Shown piece after piece: positions 9,957 to 22,789 of a DNA stretch of 64,000 nt. Every line of letters starts with the position of its first letter. Within the stretch, counting starts at the first letter, position 1. The stretch is taken from NCBI RefSeq assembly GCF_036850765.1, contig NC_089492.1, positions 168,886,296-168,950,295 of the forward strand, given 5' to 3'. The notes under the pieces were generated by a model, which was not told the DNA's origin, made no database searches, and was given only the letters and a program-made list of their open reading frames with translations. Position numbers and translations under genes: made by a program. Source of the DNA: Saccopteryx bilineata. Lineage: Eukaryota > Chordata > Mammalia > Chiroptera > Emballonuridae.

Positions 9957-11690
9957 GATATTTGATTTCCTTGTCCTTAATGGCATCTGAAGGTGGTTTT
10001 GTTGATAGTACTAATAAAAATTAATAAAGAATAAAAAATTAAAAAAAATAATAAAATTATTATTTTTTCACTCCTCTCCCCTCCTTCTTGAGAGAATCTT
10101 GTGGTGAACTGTGAATTATATTGTGCTAAATAGAACAAAATCTACCTATAATGGAGGGTCTGAGTTAGGGAGAAGTGATAAAGGGGCAAAAAAGCAAGCA
10201 CAGACCCAGAAAATGCAAAAAAGGAAAAAATTTGGGTCATGAATAAAATGATTTCCTTTTAGGTGATGGTTAACTAAGAGATATAATGAGAGGAATAAGA
10301 GGGAAACAGAAAAAATTAAAAAAATATTTAGAAATTACCATTGTATTTAGTGGAGCAAAAACTAGATAAAATGAAGAGCCAGGGTTGGAGCACTGCTAGT
10401 GAAGTAAAAAAGCAAAATAAAAACCCCCAAAGCACTACAAAGAAAAATTTGAATCCCAAATAAAATAATTTGTTCATGATTGAGGATTGAATGAGAGGAA
10501 AGGTAAAGGAGAAAAGAAGAAACTAATATAGAGGGAGAAAAAATAGAAAGAGGAAAACACAAAAGGAAGAAAAAAGAACAAAAGGAGAGAGAGAGAGAGA
10601 GAGAGTTAAGGGTTTTGTAGTGCAACCCTCATAGAGAGAAAGGAAGAGGAAAGGAAAGGTAATGAGAGATGTAACACTATGGGTAGTGTAGTTCAAGGAG
10701 AGGAGAGAGGAAGACCAGCAGAGAATTAAATGACCAAATGGAAAAGGAAGAAAATAATCATGACAAGAAGATAAGAGAAACAAACGAACAAATATAATAA
10801 AATGGGATAGGTTATAAAGTCTGTGGATTATTCTTGATTTTGAGAGGTTATCTTCTTGCTCTTTTGCCGCGGACCAGCGCGGCTCCTAATAATGGTGCGG
10901 AATTAAGGAAACACACTTGTCAAAACAAAAACGATGGGACTGGGAGGACTCTTCAAACTGCCTGGCAGTATCTGAGTGCCCCATAGCCCCAATTTGCTTT
11001 ATTATATAGCCATATGCAAATCAAGGACCCTGATACAAAGTTGCGCATCCAAGGCTAAGACAGGAACTCTCTCAAGGCATAAAACAGGATGCATTAGTGA
11101 AATCTACCAACATCCGAAAACAAACAGTCAGAGGAAGGGCATGTATATTGCTTCCAGCAGCCCAAGGAAGCAAGTGGAGTGGGTGCAAATACTCAGCCTT
11201 AAAGCCAAATATGGAGATGGAGTGGGGAGAACTTAGCCTTTTGTTAAGCCTCAAAATCTACAATGGCTTTTTGCCATTTACGGTCCACAACACTCTTTTC
11301 TCTTCCTCTTCCTGGTCGGTGACTCTGTACCTGGATTCTGCCCTTGTGGCACGTTTAGGTAGAGATTTTCAGTTGATAAGTCTCTATGGTGATGTCATAT
11401 ATTGAGCTTCAGTCTCGTTGGCAATCGAGGCTCATAGCATTTGCAGGCTTTGACAATGAGAGAGTCCATTTTCCCAGAGCCTCTCTCCTAGTCTTTCCTT
11501 CCTGAATTAGCAGCCTGATGATCCAGCTATGGGGTTGCTGTTGCCTCTGCCTTTGCGTTTAGTGTGGAACTGCTGGAGGCTCCAAGGATAGATTTTTCTG
11601 TCTCTGGTTGAAGATCTTGTTGAATTTTGGGGGAGATTTATCGGTATTGCTTCTTATGGCGCCATTTCTCTGACGTCACTCTCTGGACTT
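9957..11690 (-). mobile_element. Old L1 5'UTR
   Basis: Aligns in reverse with the 5'UTR of the L1 at 14884. Shared parts include the stretch that reads, on the minus strand, CAGAGACAGAAAAATCTATC and the purine-rich section upstream of ORF1. The 5' end lies near 11680-11690 (GTGACGTCAGAGAAATGGC on the minus strand). It is interrupted by a solo LTR at 10865-11292. Confidence 0.75.
10859..11298 (-). mobile_element. Solo LTR, class II ERV-like, with 6-bp target duplication
   Basis: The LTR spans 10865-11292 (428 bp) and begins TG and ends CA on either strand. Its ends form a long imperfect inverted repeat (TGCCGCGGACC and GGTCCACAACA on the plus strand). CTCTTT flanks both sides. A TATA-like TATATAATAAAG at about 11010 reads on the minus strand, which gives the orientation. 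No internal ERV sequence remains, so it probably arose by LTR-LTR recombination. The 6-bp duplication fits betaretrovirus-type integration. Confidence 0.85.
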
Positions 11691-13458
11691 TCAAAAATGT
11701 AAACTACTAAGTTTCTTTAATTTTCTAAGCAATTCTGAGCTTACTTATCTGTTTCTTGTAAAGAAAAGGTTTCACGCTAATGAAGGGCTTCAAGTTTTTG
11801 GAACTTTCTCTCCATTGTTAGAGTGGATCATAAGGTTGAGGCATGCCCACCTCACGTTAGATGGTATTAACAGCAACCCACAAACTATTGTCTCTATGGG
11901 CAGTTAAGTCATGATGGAACTGTGTAAATCCAGAACACAGTTCACATATGCATGTGTTTACATAAAGCAATATCAAGCAAGCAAGGGCAGCCTAAATTAT
12001 TCACAAATGTATACATTTCCTTAGGATAAGACTATATGCTCCATCTATTGGGAGCAGTTCTCCACGGATCTTTCATGTTTCTGAACATCTTGTGAGCCAA
12101 GGACTAGTTTCCTTTGTTTTGGACCATCTTTTTACAAACATATTAATAGAAAAATAGTCTTGGGATATAAAGTGTCCCTTGTGGAGCAGAGGGCAGGGTT
12201 GTCTACTGTCCAGTAGGATGAAGGTACTGTCTCCATCTGGGACAAAGGACAGGTAGGTTTACCCTCCTATATACTGTATAATATTTTGGTTCTTTAAACT
12301 CAGGGGTCCTCTCCTGTAAGGCAAATTACTGTGTGTACAGATGTCACCTGGTGCTCTTTGAATCACTTTGTGGGAAGTGGGACTCGGGGAATCTCCCTGC
12401 CATTAAATGCTGCTTTACAGTTTTTGACACCATATAAAAATAGTAAATTTTTTTGTTTTTGGTTGGAATTAAATTACTTTGGAATTGGTGAGGTAAAATA
12501 TTTATATCATGCTGATCAGAAGCTCTGATTTATGTATGTTCTAGCTATATTTTTTCAAGTAATAAAAAGGAGGGGCAAAACTATTTTTAAAATGTTATCT
12601 ATTCTTTAGACAGAAATGCTTTATATTACATGAATTATAGAGGAAAAAAATGAAAGAGAGCCTACTGGTGCAAAGTTTGAAATCTATTGGTGACCTTACT
12701 CTTTCTAGATTAATCCAGGGCCTATAGGTCCATCCCCCGACTGAGGGTGTGAACAGCACTGGCACAAAAGGAACTCCCTCTCCACTTCCCTGAACCTCCC
12801 CCAAGTCTGCTTGTATCCCCTGTTCCCAGCTAAGCATTTTGAACAGCACCCCACCTTACCCCCTGGCCTGAAATGTCACCTTTCATTTCCTGATCTCTGA
12901 CTCTGACTCTATCTAGCTTAACTCCATGTCTTGGCTTCTGATGGAAGAAGAAAAACATGTACTACTAAAGAAGTAATAACTGACTGCCAATGGTTTTGAG
13001 TTTGGGCATCATCTGTGTGTTATTGAGGTCGAGAGGATGGTGGTGGGTGTAGAGAGTAGCAAATTCACTTCAGGGAGATGCTGTTCCTTTGTTGAGGAAA
13101 GCACTTTAATGAGCTTGATTATCAATGCAAGGCCAGGCTGTCCTTCCCAGTGCACCCCAGGCCTGGGTTCTTCCTAAGGAAAAAGCCTCTTTCCCTTAAA
13201 GGGCAAATGGAAATCTGCGGAGCCTCTTTAGTTTTGTGGCAACTGGGTTGGGGGACTGAACTTGCCTTTCCTGGGCAGGGGCCAAGAATTCTAAACGTTC
13301 TGCAATGCATGGGATTATCTTGCACAATAAACTGTCCCTAGGCTCCCCGGCCCTTTCCACTGCCAGATGCAATATAACTCCTTGAGACATGATGCTGAGC
13401 TTTGTCACTCTCTTGGATTGTCCAGTCAGGCAGTAAATTAAGGACAGTTTGTACAGAT
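11691..13458. other. Unique or unrecognised DNA
   Basis: No open frame with domain features and no repeat that I can name with confidence. Confidence 0.5.
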
Positions 13459-14192
13459 CAGTGTTTTCAACTTAACTGTGGCACTATAGGCACTCATGGT
13501 TCCACCTATGGTGGCAGCTGATATGTACATTGCAGAATATTTAGACACTTTCCTAGGCTCTACCCATAAGTTTGCAGTAGCATCCTCTGCCCTCAAGGTG
13601 TAATAATCAAAGGTGTCTCCAGACATCGCTCAGCGGTGGGATTCAGCCTATTTGCACTGGTTCGGTAAAACCGATACCTAATTTTTTGTTGAGTTCAGTG
13701 AACTGGATGTTAAAATGGCACTTGTAATCAGGGTTCTCTCTATGGTGGGTGCCTGGGCAGCCACCCAATGTAGAAATCATAAATTTACATTCCTTACTCT
13801 TTTTACACGTTCATCTGCGCAACAGCGTACCCTAAGCTCCAGTAGTAATGTTCATCCCATCCATAAGTGAAAAAAATTGCAAGTGAGGATGCCAATCAAG
13901 AAGCGATATGGAAATATCTTAACAATTTTATTGTTTTTGTCAGGTATTATTTAATATTTTTTCATTACTATTTTGAAACTTTCTTATAATCTAGTTTTGT
14001 GTACCTCTTTTATTGTTCTTATTTAAGTATTATTGTTCTTATTTAAGTATTGTTCTTATTTAAATGCATGAAATAATAAACTATCTCTCAGCATATCATT
14101 TTTTATACCTAAAACGGCCATTATGGCAGACAACAATTGTTAAATTATTTGGATCCCACCACTGACATTGCCTAATATCCCCTGGGGAAGGT
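13459..14192 (-). mobile_element. MER5A DNA transposon remnant, split
   Basis: 13459-13630 and 14173-14192 match a minus-strand MER5A, including CAGTGTTTTCAAC at the end and GTGTCTCCAGACAT before the break. A second hAT element inserted at its ACATTGCC site. MER5A is a non-autonomous hAT found across placental mammals. Confidence 0.7.
13631..14164. mobile_element. Non-autonomous hAT element
   Basis: 534 bp with terminal inverted repeats (CAGCGGTGGGATTC at the left, GGATCCCACCACTG at the right) and an 8-bp imperfect target duplication (ACATCGCT 13623-13630, ACATTGCC 14165-14172). AT-rich, with no transposase frame. It contains a short internal triplication of a TTGTTCTTATTTAA unit at about 14010-14060. 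The termini resemble nhAT families described in bats. Confidence 0.8.
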
Positions 14193-14872
14193 CTCAGACC
14201 TCTCATTTGAGACTACCTTGTGCAGATGAAGGTACTTTTACAGACAGTGGAAGGAGAGGACTTCCACACTTTGTTGAAGTGATGTGGGTGGCATATGCAA
14301 CTGAGAGAATGAAAGGGATGAGTAGGTTTGGTGTGAAATAAAAGGGAGTAGGCATGAAACTGAGGCCTGGAAAAGGAATTATTTCTAGTAGTGTTGACAA
14401 CGCATGGGAGGATTTTGCCATGAATTTAAAGTGGAGGTGTCAACCTGACTGCATGGGCTGTCACTGCAATGCTGAATACTTGAGTGCAGGAACAGAGAAG
14501 GAGGAAAGAAGGTTTAAGGGGATTGGTGTATCCAGGCAGGAGGTCCAAAGGGAGAGGGGCAGAGGAGGTGCCGATGGTCTCAGGGGTGATTATAAAGATA
14601 AAATCACAGAGTTAAAATTTTTTTTAATACTTTCATTTACTTTTTTTTTCTGAGATAAATCTTCTACAAGAAGATGAGTAAGAACCAAAGGAAAGAAATG
14701 AATCGATTAAGGTACAATGTAAGCAAATCTAAAGAGGACTGAGATATACAATGTAAATAAAATATAGATTATTAAAATGTAAACTAATTATAAATTTCAA
14801 TGGAAAGATTTAGCAGCCATTCACCTTTTATTTTAATGTTATTTATTGACTATTAATTTATTTTACTTCCTT
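14193..14872. other. Unique or unrecognised DNA
   Basis: No gene or nameable repeat seen; AT-rich towards the L1 insertion. Confidence 0.5.
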
Positions 14873-14883
14873 AAGAATGATAC

Positions 14884-17245
14884 GGGTGACATCATTGATG
14901 TCAATTGAGAGCAATTGGCTCCCAGCCTCCCCTGACATCATAGAAATGGCACCATGAGGAGCACAACTGAAAAATCTCCCCAAAATTTCAACAAGTTCAT
15001 CAATCAGAGACAGAAAAATCTATCCTTGGAGCATCCTGGAGTTCCACACCCTGAAGGCGAAGGTAGGGTCAAGCGAAAAATTGACTAAATATATAATCAA
15101 CCCTGAAGAAAATAAGTTGGAGAAAGAAACACCCTGCCTTCCTCACTAACCCGAGCAAAGGCTGCTTTCACTTGGAACTGAGAGTTGGGAGGAGCTAAGG
15201 GTGTGGAGGTAGCTAGGCTGCAGAATGGACATTTGTTCAAGCTGAGGAAAGAGTGTGCCTGTGGTGAATCAGTCCACACAAGCAACTGCCTGTGCACCAT
15301 GCTGTAAGCATCCCAACAGCCCGTGCATGCCAATGGCAACCACCACATGCGAGCAACCACCCGTGCCACGAGCAGCAGCTGCAGGTGGTGCACAGGGAGT
15401 GCTCCAAGGTGAACTTCCCTGCACCTGAGCTTATCTAGATGGACAGGGCACCTCACCCAGCCATTCAAGCTAACAATCAAGTGTTAGGGGAGGGGTGCAC
15501 AAGCAGTTTACAGTTCATTCTGGAGAAATTTGGTGGATCCAATCGCTGAAATGAGCTTAACCCACAGGCTGCTCACCTCCCAACTGACCTACGTGGCTCT
15601 AATTGACAAGATCTCTCTCAGTTCAGCGATCCAAGATAAGAGGCGTGATATTTTTTAGTGCCTCTTGCTAAAGGTGTGGGGGCAATTTCTGATTGGCAGA
15701 GCTTTCATACTCAGGGATATATGCTAAAAAGAGGGACTTCACAGTATTAAGACCTCCTGTACTGCAGGCAGCGACTAGGGCATCTTCTTCCCAGCCAAAA
15801 CAGGTTACAAAGTGTGGAAAGCCTGTGGAGAGTGGTCCCACAGAGTGCTAGGCATTCTGAACAGGCCTGGAGGCTCATAGAAAGTCACCTTGAGAGCAAT
15901 TGGCTCCCAGCCTCCCCTGATTATGCTGGCGGCTCTGACTACCAGAGCCTTACCCAGAGCCCTGCATTGAGCGGGGATAGAGTGGGGATTTGCCAGCTCT
16001 TTGAGCCTCTTACTCCCTAGGCAGAGGCAGCGGCAGCCACATAGCTGGATCATCAGGCTGCTAATTCAGGAAGGAGAGACTAGGAGAGAGGCTCTGGAAA
16101 ACGGACTCTCTCATTGTTGGAGCCTGCAAATGCTAACAAGCCTTGACTACCAACGAGATTGAAGAGATTGCAGCCAAATATATGACATTGCTGTAGAGTC
16201 TCATCAACTGCAAATCCCTACCTAAGCATGCCACAGGGGCAGAGCCTGGGGTACAGAGTCACTGACCAGGAAGAGGGAGAGTAAAGAAAAGGGAAGAAGA
16301 AGTTAAACTCTCAAATTCAAGAAAAATCCACAGACTTTAAAATTTGTTCCACTATTTTTTGTTGTTGTTTCTTTCATCTTCTTGCCTTTATTAGTATTAT
16401 TTCTATTTCCTCCACCTTGATCCTTTTATTCTCTGCTTGTCTTACTCTTTCCTTTTTTTGAACTATACTACCCATAAGTGTTTCATTTTATTTCTTTTCT
16501 TCTTCCTTACTCTCCATGAAGGTTACACTCCAAAACCCTTAACTCTCTCTCTTTTTCTTTTTCTTTTTTCTTCCTTTCCTTTTCCCCTTTTTCTTGTTTA
16601 TCCCTTTCTATTAGTTTCTTCTTTTTTCCTTTAAATTTTCTTCCCATTCAATCCTCAATCACGAACAAATCATTTAATTTGGGACTCAAGTTTTTGGTTT
16701 TCTTTTTTTGTGGCATTTTGGGTGCTTTTTACTTCACTTTTTAACTCACTAGCATTCCTCCCAACCCAGGATCTCCATTCTATTTAGTCTTTGCTCCACT
16801 TAATACAATAGTTTTTTTGTTTGTTTGTTTTCCTTTTTCTTGTTTCCCTCTTATCCCTCTCATTATATCTCTTAGTTGACCATCACTTACAAGCAAATCA
16901 TTTTATACATGACTCAAATTTTTTCTTTTTTTGCATTTTGTAGATCCCTACTTCCTTTTTTGCCCCTTGAACAGTTCTCCCCCAACTCAGGCCCTCTGTT
17001 ATAGGCAGTTTTTGTTCCATTTAGCATAATATAATTCACAGTTTATCACGATATTTTCCTAAGGAGAAGGGAAGAGGAGGGAAGAGAAGAAAGAAAAGGG
17101 GAGAGAAATAATAAATTATTATTGGGTTATTTTGTGGGGTTTTTTCCATTTTTTTCTTTTTTTCCCTTTTATTCTTTATTAATTCTCATTAGTGCTATCA
17201 ACAAGATCACCCTCAGATGCATTAAGAAAAAGAAAATCAAATATC
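14884..17245 (+). promoter_or_regulatory. L1 5'UTR
   Basis: Non-coding leader of the plus-strand L1 and counterpart of 9957-11690. It contains an exact 31-bp repeat at 14905-14935 and 15890-15920; the first copy lies in extra sequence at the extreme 5' end that the older relative lacks. Internal promoter function is assigned by position only. Confidence 0.65.
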
Positions 17246-18048
17246 ATGGATACAAAAGATAGAGAAGTAACACAGATATATGTGGAAAAATCTATGGAGA
17301 AAAAATTTAATATATTGGAAACCTTGGAGCTAAATGACAGAGAACTTAAAATAAAAATTCTAAAAATAGAGATATACAAGAAAACACAGAAAGGCAATTT
17401 AGGGAGCTCAGAAAACAACTCAATGAACACAAAGAATATATTACCAAGGAAATTGAAACTATAAAAACAAATCAAAGAGAGATGAAAAACTCAATTCGCA
17501 AACTGAAAAACGAGGTAATAAGTTTAGCTAATAGAACAGGCCAGATAGAAGGTAGGATTAGTGACATACAAGACAAGCAACTTGAGGCACAACAGAGACA
17601 AGAAGAAAGACACTCAAAAATTTAAAAAAATGAGAAAGCCCTACAGGAATTGTCTGACTCCATCAAAAAGAATAACATAGGTATATCAGAGAAAGAAGAG
17701 AGAGAAAATGATATGGAGAATTTATTCAAACAAATAATAAACGAGAACTTCCCAAGCCTGTGGAAAGAACTAAAGCCTCAAATTCAAGAAACAAACAGAA
17801 TTCCGAATTTTCTTAACTCCAACAAACCTACTCCAAGGCACATCATAATGAAACTGGCACAAACCAACGACAAAGAAAAAATTCTCAAGGCAGCCAGGGA
17901 ACAGAAGAATACAACATTTAAAAGGCCTATTAGATTATCATCAGATTTTTCAGCAGAAACTCTACAAGCTAGAAGAGAGTGGACCCCAATATTTAAAGCC
18001 CTGAAAGAGAGGAACTTTCAGCCAAGAATACTATACCCATCAAAGTAA
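17246..18048 (+). pseudogene. L1 ORF1
   Basis: RNA-binding ORF1 protein. It starts at MDTKDREV, with a coiled-coil region to about 17600, then NNIGISEKEE and the C-terminal domain (PRHIIMKLAQ, ARREWTPIFKALKERNFQPR). A frameshift near 17460-17620 and a stop at 18046 break it; similar coding potential continues to about 18194. It lacks an intact frame, so no product is expected. Confidence 0.8.
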
Positions 18049-18519
18049 TCCATCAAGTACGAAGGAGAAATAAAAACATTCACAAATACAGAAAAGATAA
18101 GGGAATTTATCATCAGAAAACCCCCACTCCAGAAAATACTAAAGGGGGTTTTCCAACCAGATCCAAAGAACAAAACAAAACAAAACCACATGTAAAAGCT
18201 CCACCAAGAACACAATAAAACCAAATTTAAACTGTGACAACAAAAGCAAAAAAAGGGGAGAGGATGGAGATTAACAGTAGCAAAGGACAATGACGTGCAG
18301 AAACACTCACAAGATGGGGTATTACAATGAATATGGTAGGTACCCTTTTCATTACTTAATGGTAACCACCCTTGAAAAAACCACCACAGAAGCACATGAC
18401 TTAAAAAAGATAGCAACAGAGGAAAGAAGTATGGAATACAAACAAACAAAATCAAAGGATAGAAAAACAAAAGAGCAGAATAAAACAAGATACAAAACTA
18501 ACAGAAAGCAATTTATAAA

Positions 18520-21500
18520 ATGGCAATAGGGAACACACAAGTGTCAATAATTACACTAAATGTAAATGGATTAAACTCACCAATAAAAAGACACTGAGTA
18601 GCAGAATGGATTAAAAAAGGAAATCCAACTGTATACTGCCTACAAAAAACACATCTAAGCAACAAGGGTAAAAACAAATTCAAAGGGAAAGGATGGAAAA
18701 CAATACTCCAAGCAAACAACATCCAAAAAAAAGCAGGCTTTGCAATACTCATATCTAATAATGCTGAGTATAAGACAGCAAAAGTACTCAGAGACAAAAA
18801 TGGTCATTTCATAATGATTAAGGGGACACTGAATCAAAAAGAAATAACAATCTTTAATATATATGCACCAAACCAAAAATACAATCATACTTGGAGACCT
18901 CAATACACCGCTGATGGCTCTAGATCAGTCATCCAAACAGAGAATCAATTAAGATATATTGGTCTTAAACAAAACACTAGAGCACCTGGATATGATAGAC
19001 ATCTTCAGGACATTTCATCCCAAAGCGACAGAGTATACATTTTTCTCTAGTGTACATGGAACATTTTCAAGAATTGACCATATGTTGGGCCACAAAAATT
19101 ACATCAGCAAATTCAGAAAAATTGAAATTGTACCAAGCATATTTTCTGATCATAAAGCCTTGAAACTAGAATTCAACTGCAAAAAAGAGGAAAAAACCCC
19201 CACAAAAATGTGGAAACAACATACTTTTAAAAAATGAGTGGGTCAAAGAAGAAATAAGTGCAGAGATCAAAAGATATATACAGACAAATGAAAATGACAA
19301 TACAACATATCAGAATCTATGGGATGCAGCAAAAGCAGTAATAAGAGGGAAGTTCATATCACTTCAGGCCCACACGAACAAACAAGAGAGAGCCCAAGTG
19401 AACCACTTAACTTCACACCTCAAGGAACTAGAAAAGGAAGAACAAAGACAACCCAAAACCAACCAAAGAAAGGAGATAATAAAAATCAGAGCAGAAATAA
19501 ATGAAATAGAGAACAGAAAAACTATAAAAAAATTAATATCACAAGAAGCTGGTTCTTTGAAAAGATCAACAAAATTGACAAACCCGTGGCAAGACTCACT
19601 AAGGAAAAAGGAGAAAGGACTCATATAAACAAAATCCAAAATGAAAGAGGAGAAATCACCACAGACATCAGGTATATAGAAAGAATTATTGTAGAATACT
19701 ACAAAAAACTGTATGCCACCAAATTCAACAATCTAGAAGAAATGGATAAATTCCTAGAACAATACAACCTTCCTAGACTGAGTCAAGAAGAAGCAGAAAG
19801 CCTAAACAGACCTATTAGTAGAGAAGAAATAGAAAAAACCATTAAAAACCTCCCCAAAAATAAAAGTCCAGGCCCTGACGGGTATACCAGTGAATTTTAT
19901 CAAACATTCAAAGAAGACTTGGTTCCTATTCTACTCAAAGTCTTCCAAAAAATTGAGGAAGAAGCAATACTTCCAAACACATTTTATGAGGCCAACATAA
20001 CCCTCATACCAAAAACAGGCCAGGATGGCACAAAAAAAGAAAACTACAGACCAATATCTCTAATGAATACAAATGCTAAAATACTAAAAAAAATACTGGC
20101 AAATCAAATACAACAACATATTAAGAAAATAATACATCATGATCAAGTGGGATTCATCCCAGAATCTCAAGGATGGTTCAACATACGTAAAACGGTTAAC
20201 GTAATACACCATATCAACAAAACAAAGAACAAAAACCACATGATCTTATCAATAGAAAAGGCATTCGATAAAATACAACACAAATTTATGTTTAAGACAC
20301 TCAACAAAATGGGTATAGAAGGAAAATATCTCAACATGATAAAGGCCATATATAATAAACCATCAGCCAACATCATATTAAATGGCATAAAACTGAGTAC
20401 TTTCCACCTTAAATCAGGAACAAGACAGGGTTGTCCACTCTCTCCACTCTTATTTAAAGTGGTGCTAGAAGTTCTGGCCAGAGCAATCAGACAAGAGAAA
20501 GAAATAAAAGGCATCCATATCAGAAAAGAAGAAGTACAGGTATAACTTTTTGCAAATGATATGATCCTATACATTGAAAACCCCAAAGACTCCACAAAAA
20601 GATGACTAGAAACAATAAAACAATAAAGTAAGGTGGCAGGATACAAAATTTACATACAAAAGTCCATAGCCTTTCTATATGCCAACAATGAAATATTAGA
20701 AAACGAACTCAAAAAAATCATCCCCTTCATGATTGCAACAACAACAACAAAAATACCTAGGAATAAACATAACAAAGAATGTAAAGGACCTAGATAACGA
20801 AAACTACAAAGCATTGTTAAGGGAAATCGAAAAAAATACAATGAGATGGAAAAATATTCCTTGTTCTTGGATAGGAAGAATAAATATAATATAGATGACC
20901 ATATTACCCAGAGCAATCTATAAATTTAGGCAATTCCCATCAAAATTCCTATGACGTTCTTTAAAGAAATGGATCAAAAAATCTTCAGATTTATATGGAA
21001 CTATAAAAAATCCCGATTAGCCAAAGCAATCCTAAAGAAAAAGAATGAAGCTGAGGGCAATACAATACCTGACTTCAAACTATATTATAGGGCCACGACA
21101 ATCAAAACAGCATGGTATTGGCAGAAAAATAGACACTCAGACCAATGGAACAGAATAGAAAGTCCAGAAATAAAACCACATATATATGGTCAAATAATTT
21201 TTGATAAAGGGGCCAAGAACACACAATGGAGAAAAGACACTCTCTTCAACAAATGGTGCTGGGAAAACTGGAAAGCCACATGCAAAAGAATGAAACTTGA
21301 CTACAGCTTGTCCCCTTGTACTAAAATTAATTCAAAATGGATCAAAGACCTAAATATAAGACCTGAAACAATAAAGTACATAGAAGAAGACATAGGTACT
21401 AAAATCATGGATCTGGGTTTTAAAGAGCATTTTATGAATTTGACTCCAAAGGCAAAAGAAGGGAAGGCAAAGATAAATGAATGGGAGTACATCAGACTAA

Positions 21501-22497
21501 AAAGTTTTTGCTCAGCAAGAGAAACTAACAACAAAATAAACAGCAGCCAACTAAATGGGAAATGATATTTTCAAACCACAGCTCAGATAAGGGCCTAATA
21601 TCCAAAATATACAAAGAACTCATAAAACTCAACAACAAACAATCCAAAAAAACCCCCACTTCTCTCAGGAAGAAATACAAATGGCCAACAGATATATGAA
21701 AATATGCTCATCTCCATTAGTTATTAGAACAGTGGTTCTTAACCTGTGGGTCACGAGCCCGGCGGGGTCATCTAAAGCCATCAGAAAATACATAATGCAT
21801 ATCAGGTATTTACATTCTGAATCGTAAGTGTAGCAAAATTACAGTTATGATGTACCCACCAAAATTATTTTTTGGTTTGGGGTCACCACAACATGAGGAA
21901 CTGTATTGCGGGGTCATGGCATTAGAAAGGTTGAGAACCACTGTATTAGAGAAATGCAAATCAAAACTACAATGAGATACCACCACAAACCTGTTAGATG
22001 AGCTATTATCAACAAAACACGTAATAGCAAATGTTGGAGAGGCTGCGGAGAAAAAGAAACCCTCATTCACTGTTGGTGGGAATGTAAAGTAGTACAACCA
22101 TTATGGAAGAAAGTATAGTGGTTTCTCAAAAAACTGAAAATAGAACTCCCTTATGACCCAGCATTCCCTCTACTGGGTATATACCCCCAAAACTCAGAAA
22201 CATTGATACATAAAGATATATGCAGCCCCATGTTCATTGCAGCATTGTTCACATTGGCCAAGACATGGAAACAACCAAAAAGCCCTTCAATAGAAGACTG
22301 GATAAAGAAGATGTGGCACATATACACTATGGAATACTACTCAGCCATAAGAAATGATGACATCAGATCATTTACAACAAAATGGTGGGATTTTTTTTTT
22401 TTCAAAATGGTAGGATCTTGATAACATTATACGGAGTGAAATTAGTAAATCAGAAAAAACCAAGAACTACATGATTCCATACATTGGTGGGACATAA
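18520..22497 (+). pseudogene. L1 ORF2
   Basis: Endonuclease from about 18520 (VSIITLNVNGLNSPIKRH), with a deletion and frame changes around 18870-18970. The reverse transcriptase is the longest open part (19586-20545), with [17 protein letters not shown] and GCPLSPLLF. The active-site motif reads FAND instead of FADD at about 20546-20557, and a stop directly precedes it. The C-terminal region contains MEYYSAIRN and ends MIPYIGGT. The hAT at 21730-21943 interrupts it. It is catalytically dead. Confidence 0.85.
21722..21951. mobile_element. SPIN-like non-autonomous hAT inside L1 ORF2
   Basis: The element is 21730-21943 (214 bp). Its ends are CAGTGGTTCTTAACC and GGTTGAGAACCACTG, and the 8-bp duplication is TATTAGAA / TATTAGAG. 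Internal text such as the pair of CGGGGTCA and GGGGTCACCACAACATGAGG resembles, from memory, the SPIN/OposCharlie group of hAT elements known for horizontal spread among tetrapods. It has no coding capacity. Confidence 0.8.
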
Positions 22498-22789
22498 AAA
22501 TGAGACTAAGAGACATAGACAAGAGTTTGGTGGTTGCTGGGGGTGGAAGGGAGGGGGGGGCGCGGGAGGGAAGGAGAGGGGAAGGGGAGGGGGAGGGGCA
22601 GAAAGAAAACTAGATAGAGGGTGACGGAGGACAATCTAACTTTGGGTGTTGGGTATGCAACATAATTGAATGACAAGATAACCTGGACATGTTTTCTTTG
22701 AATATATGTACCCTGATTTATTGATGTCACCCCATTAACATTAATAAAAATTTATCTATAAAAAAGGAATGATACAATTCTTTTTATCA

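Larger units (their letters stand above)
14873..22778 (+). mobile_element. Full-length plus-strand L1, inactive
   Basis: The element is about 14884-22765: 5'UTR to 17245, ORF1, ORF2 to 22497, a 3'UTR with a G-rich tract at about 22530-22600, and a short A-rich end. The flanks AAGAATGATAC (about 14873-14883) and AAGGAATGATAC (about 22764) form a slightly diverged target duplication. A 214-bp hAT lies inside ORF2. Many stops and a deletion in the endonuclease show that it is old. Confidence 0.85.
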
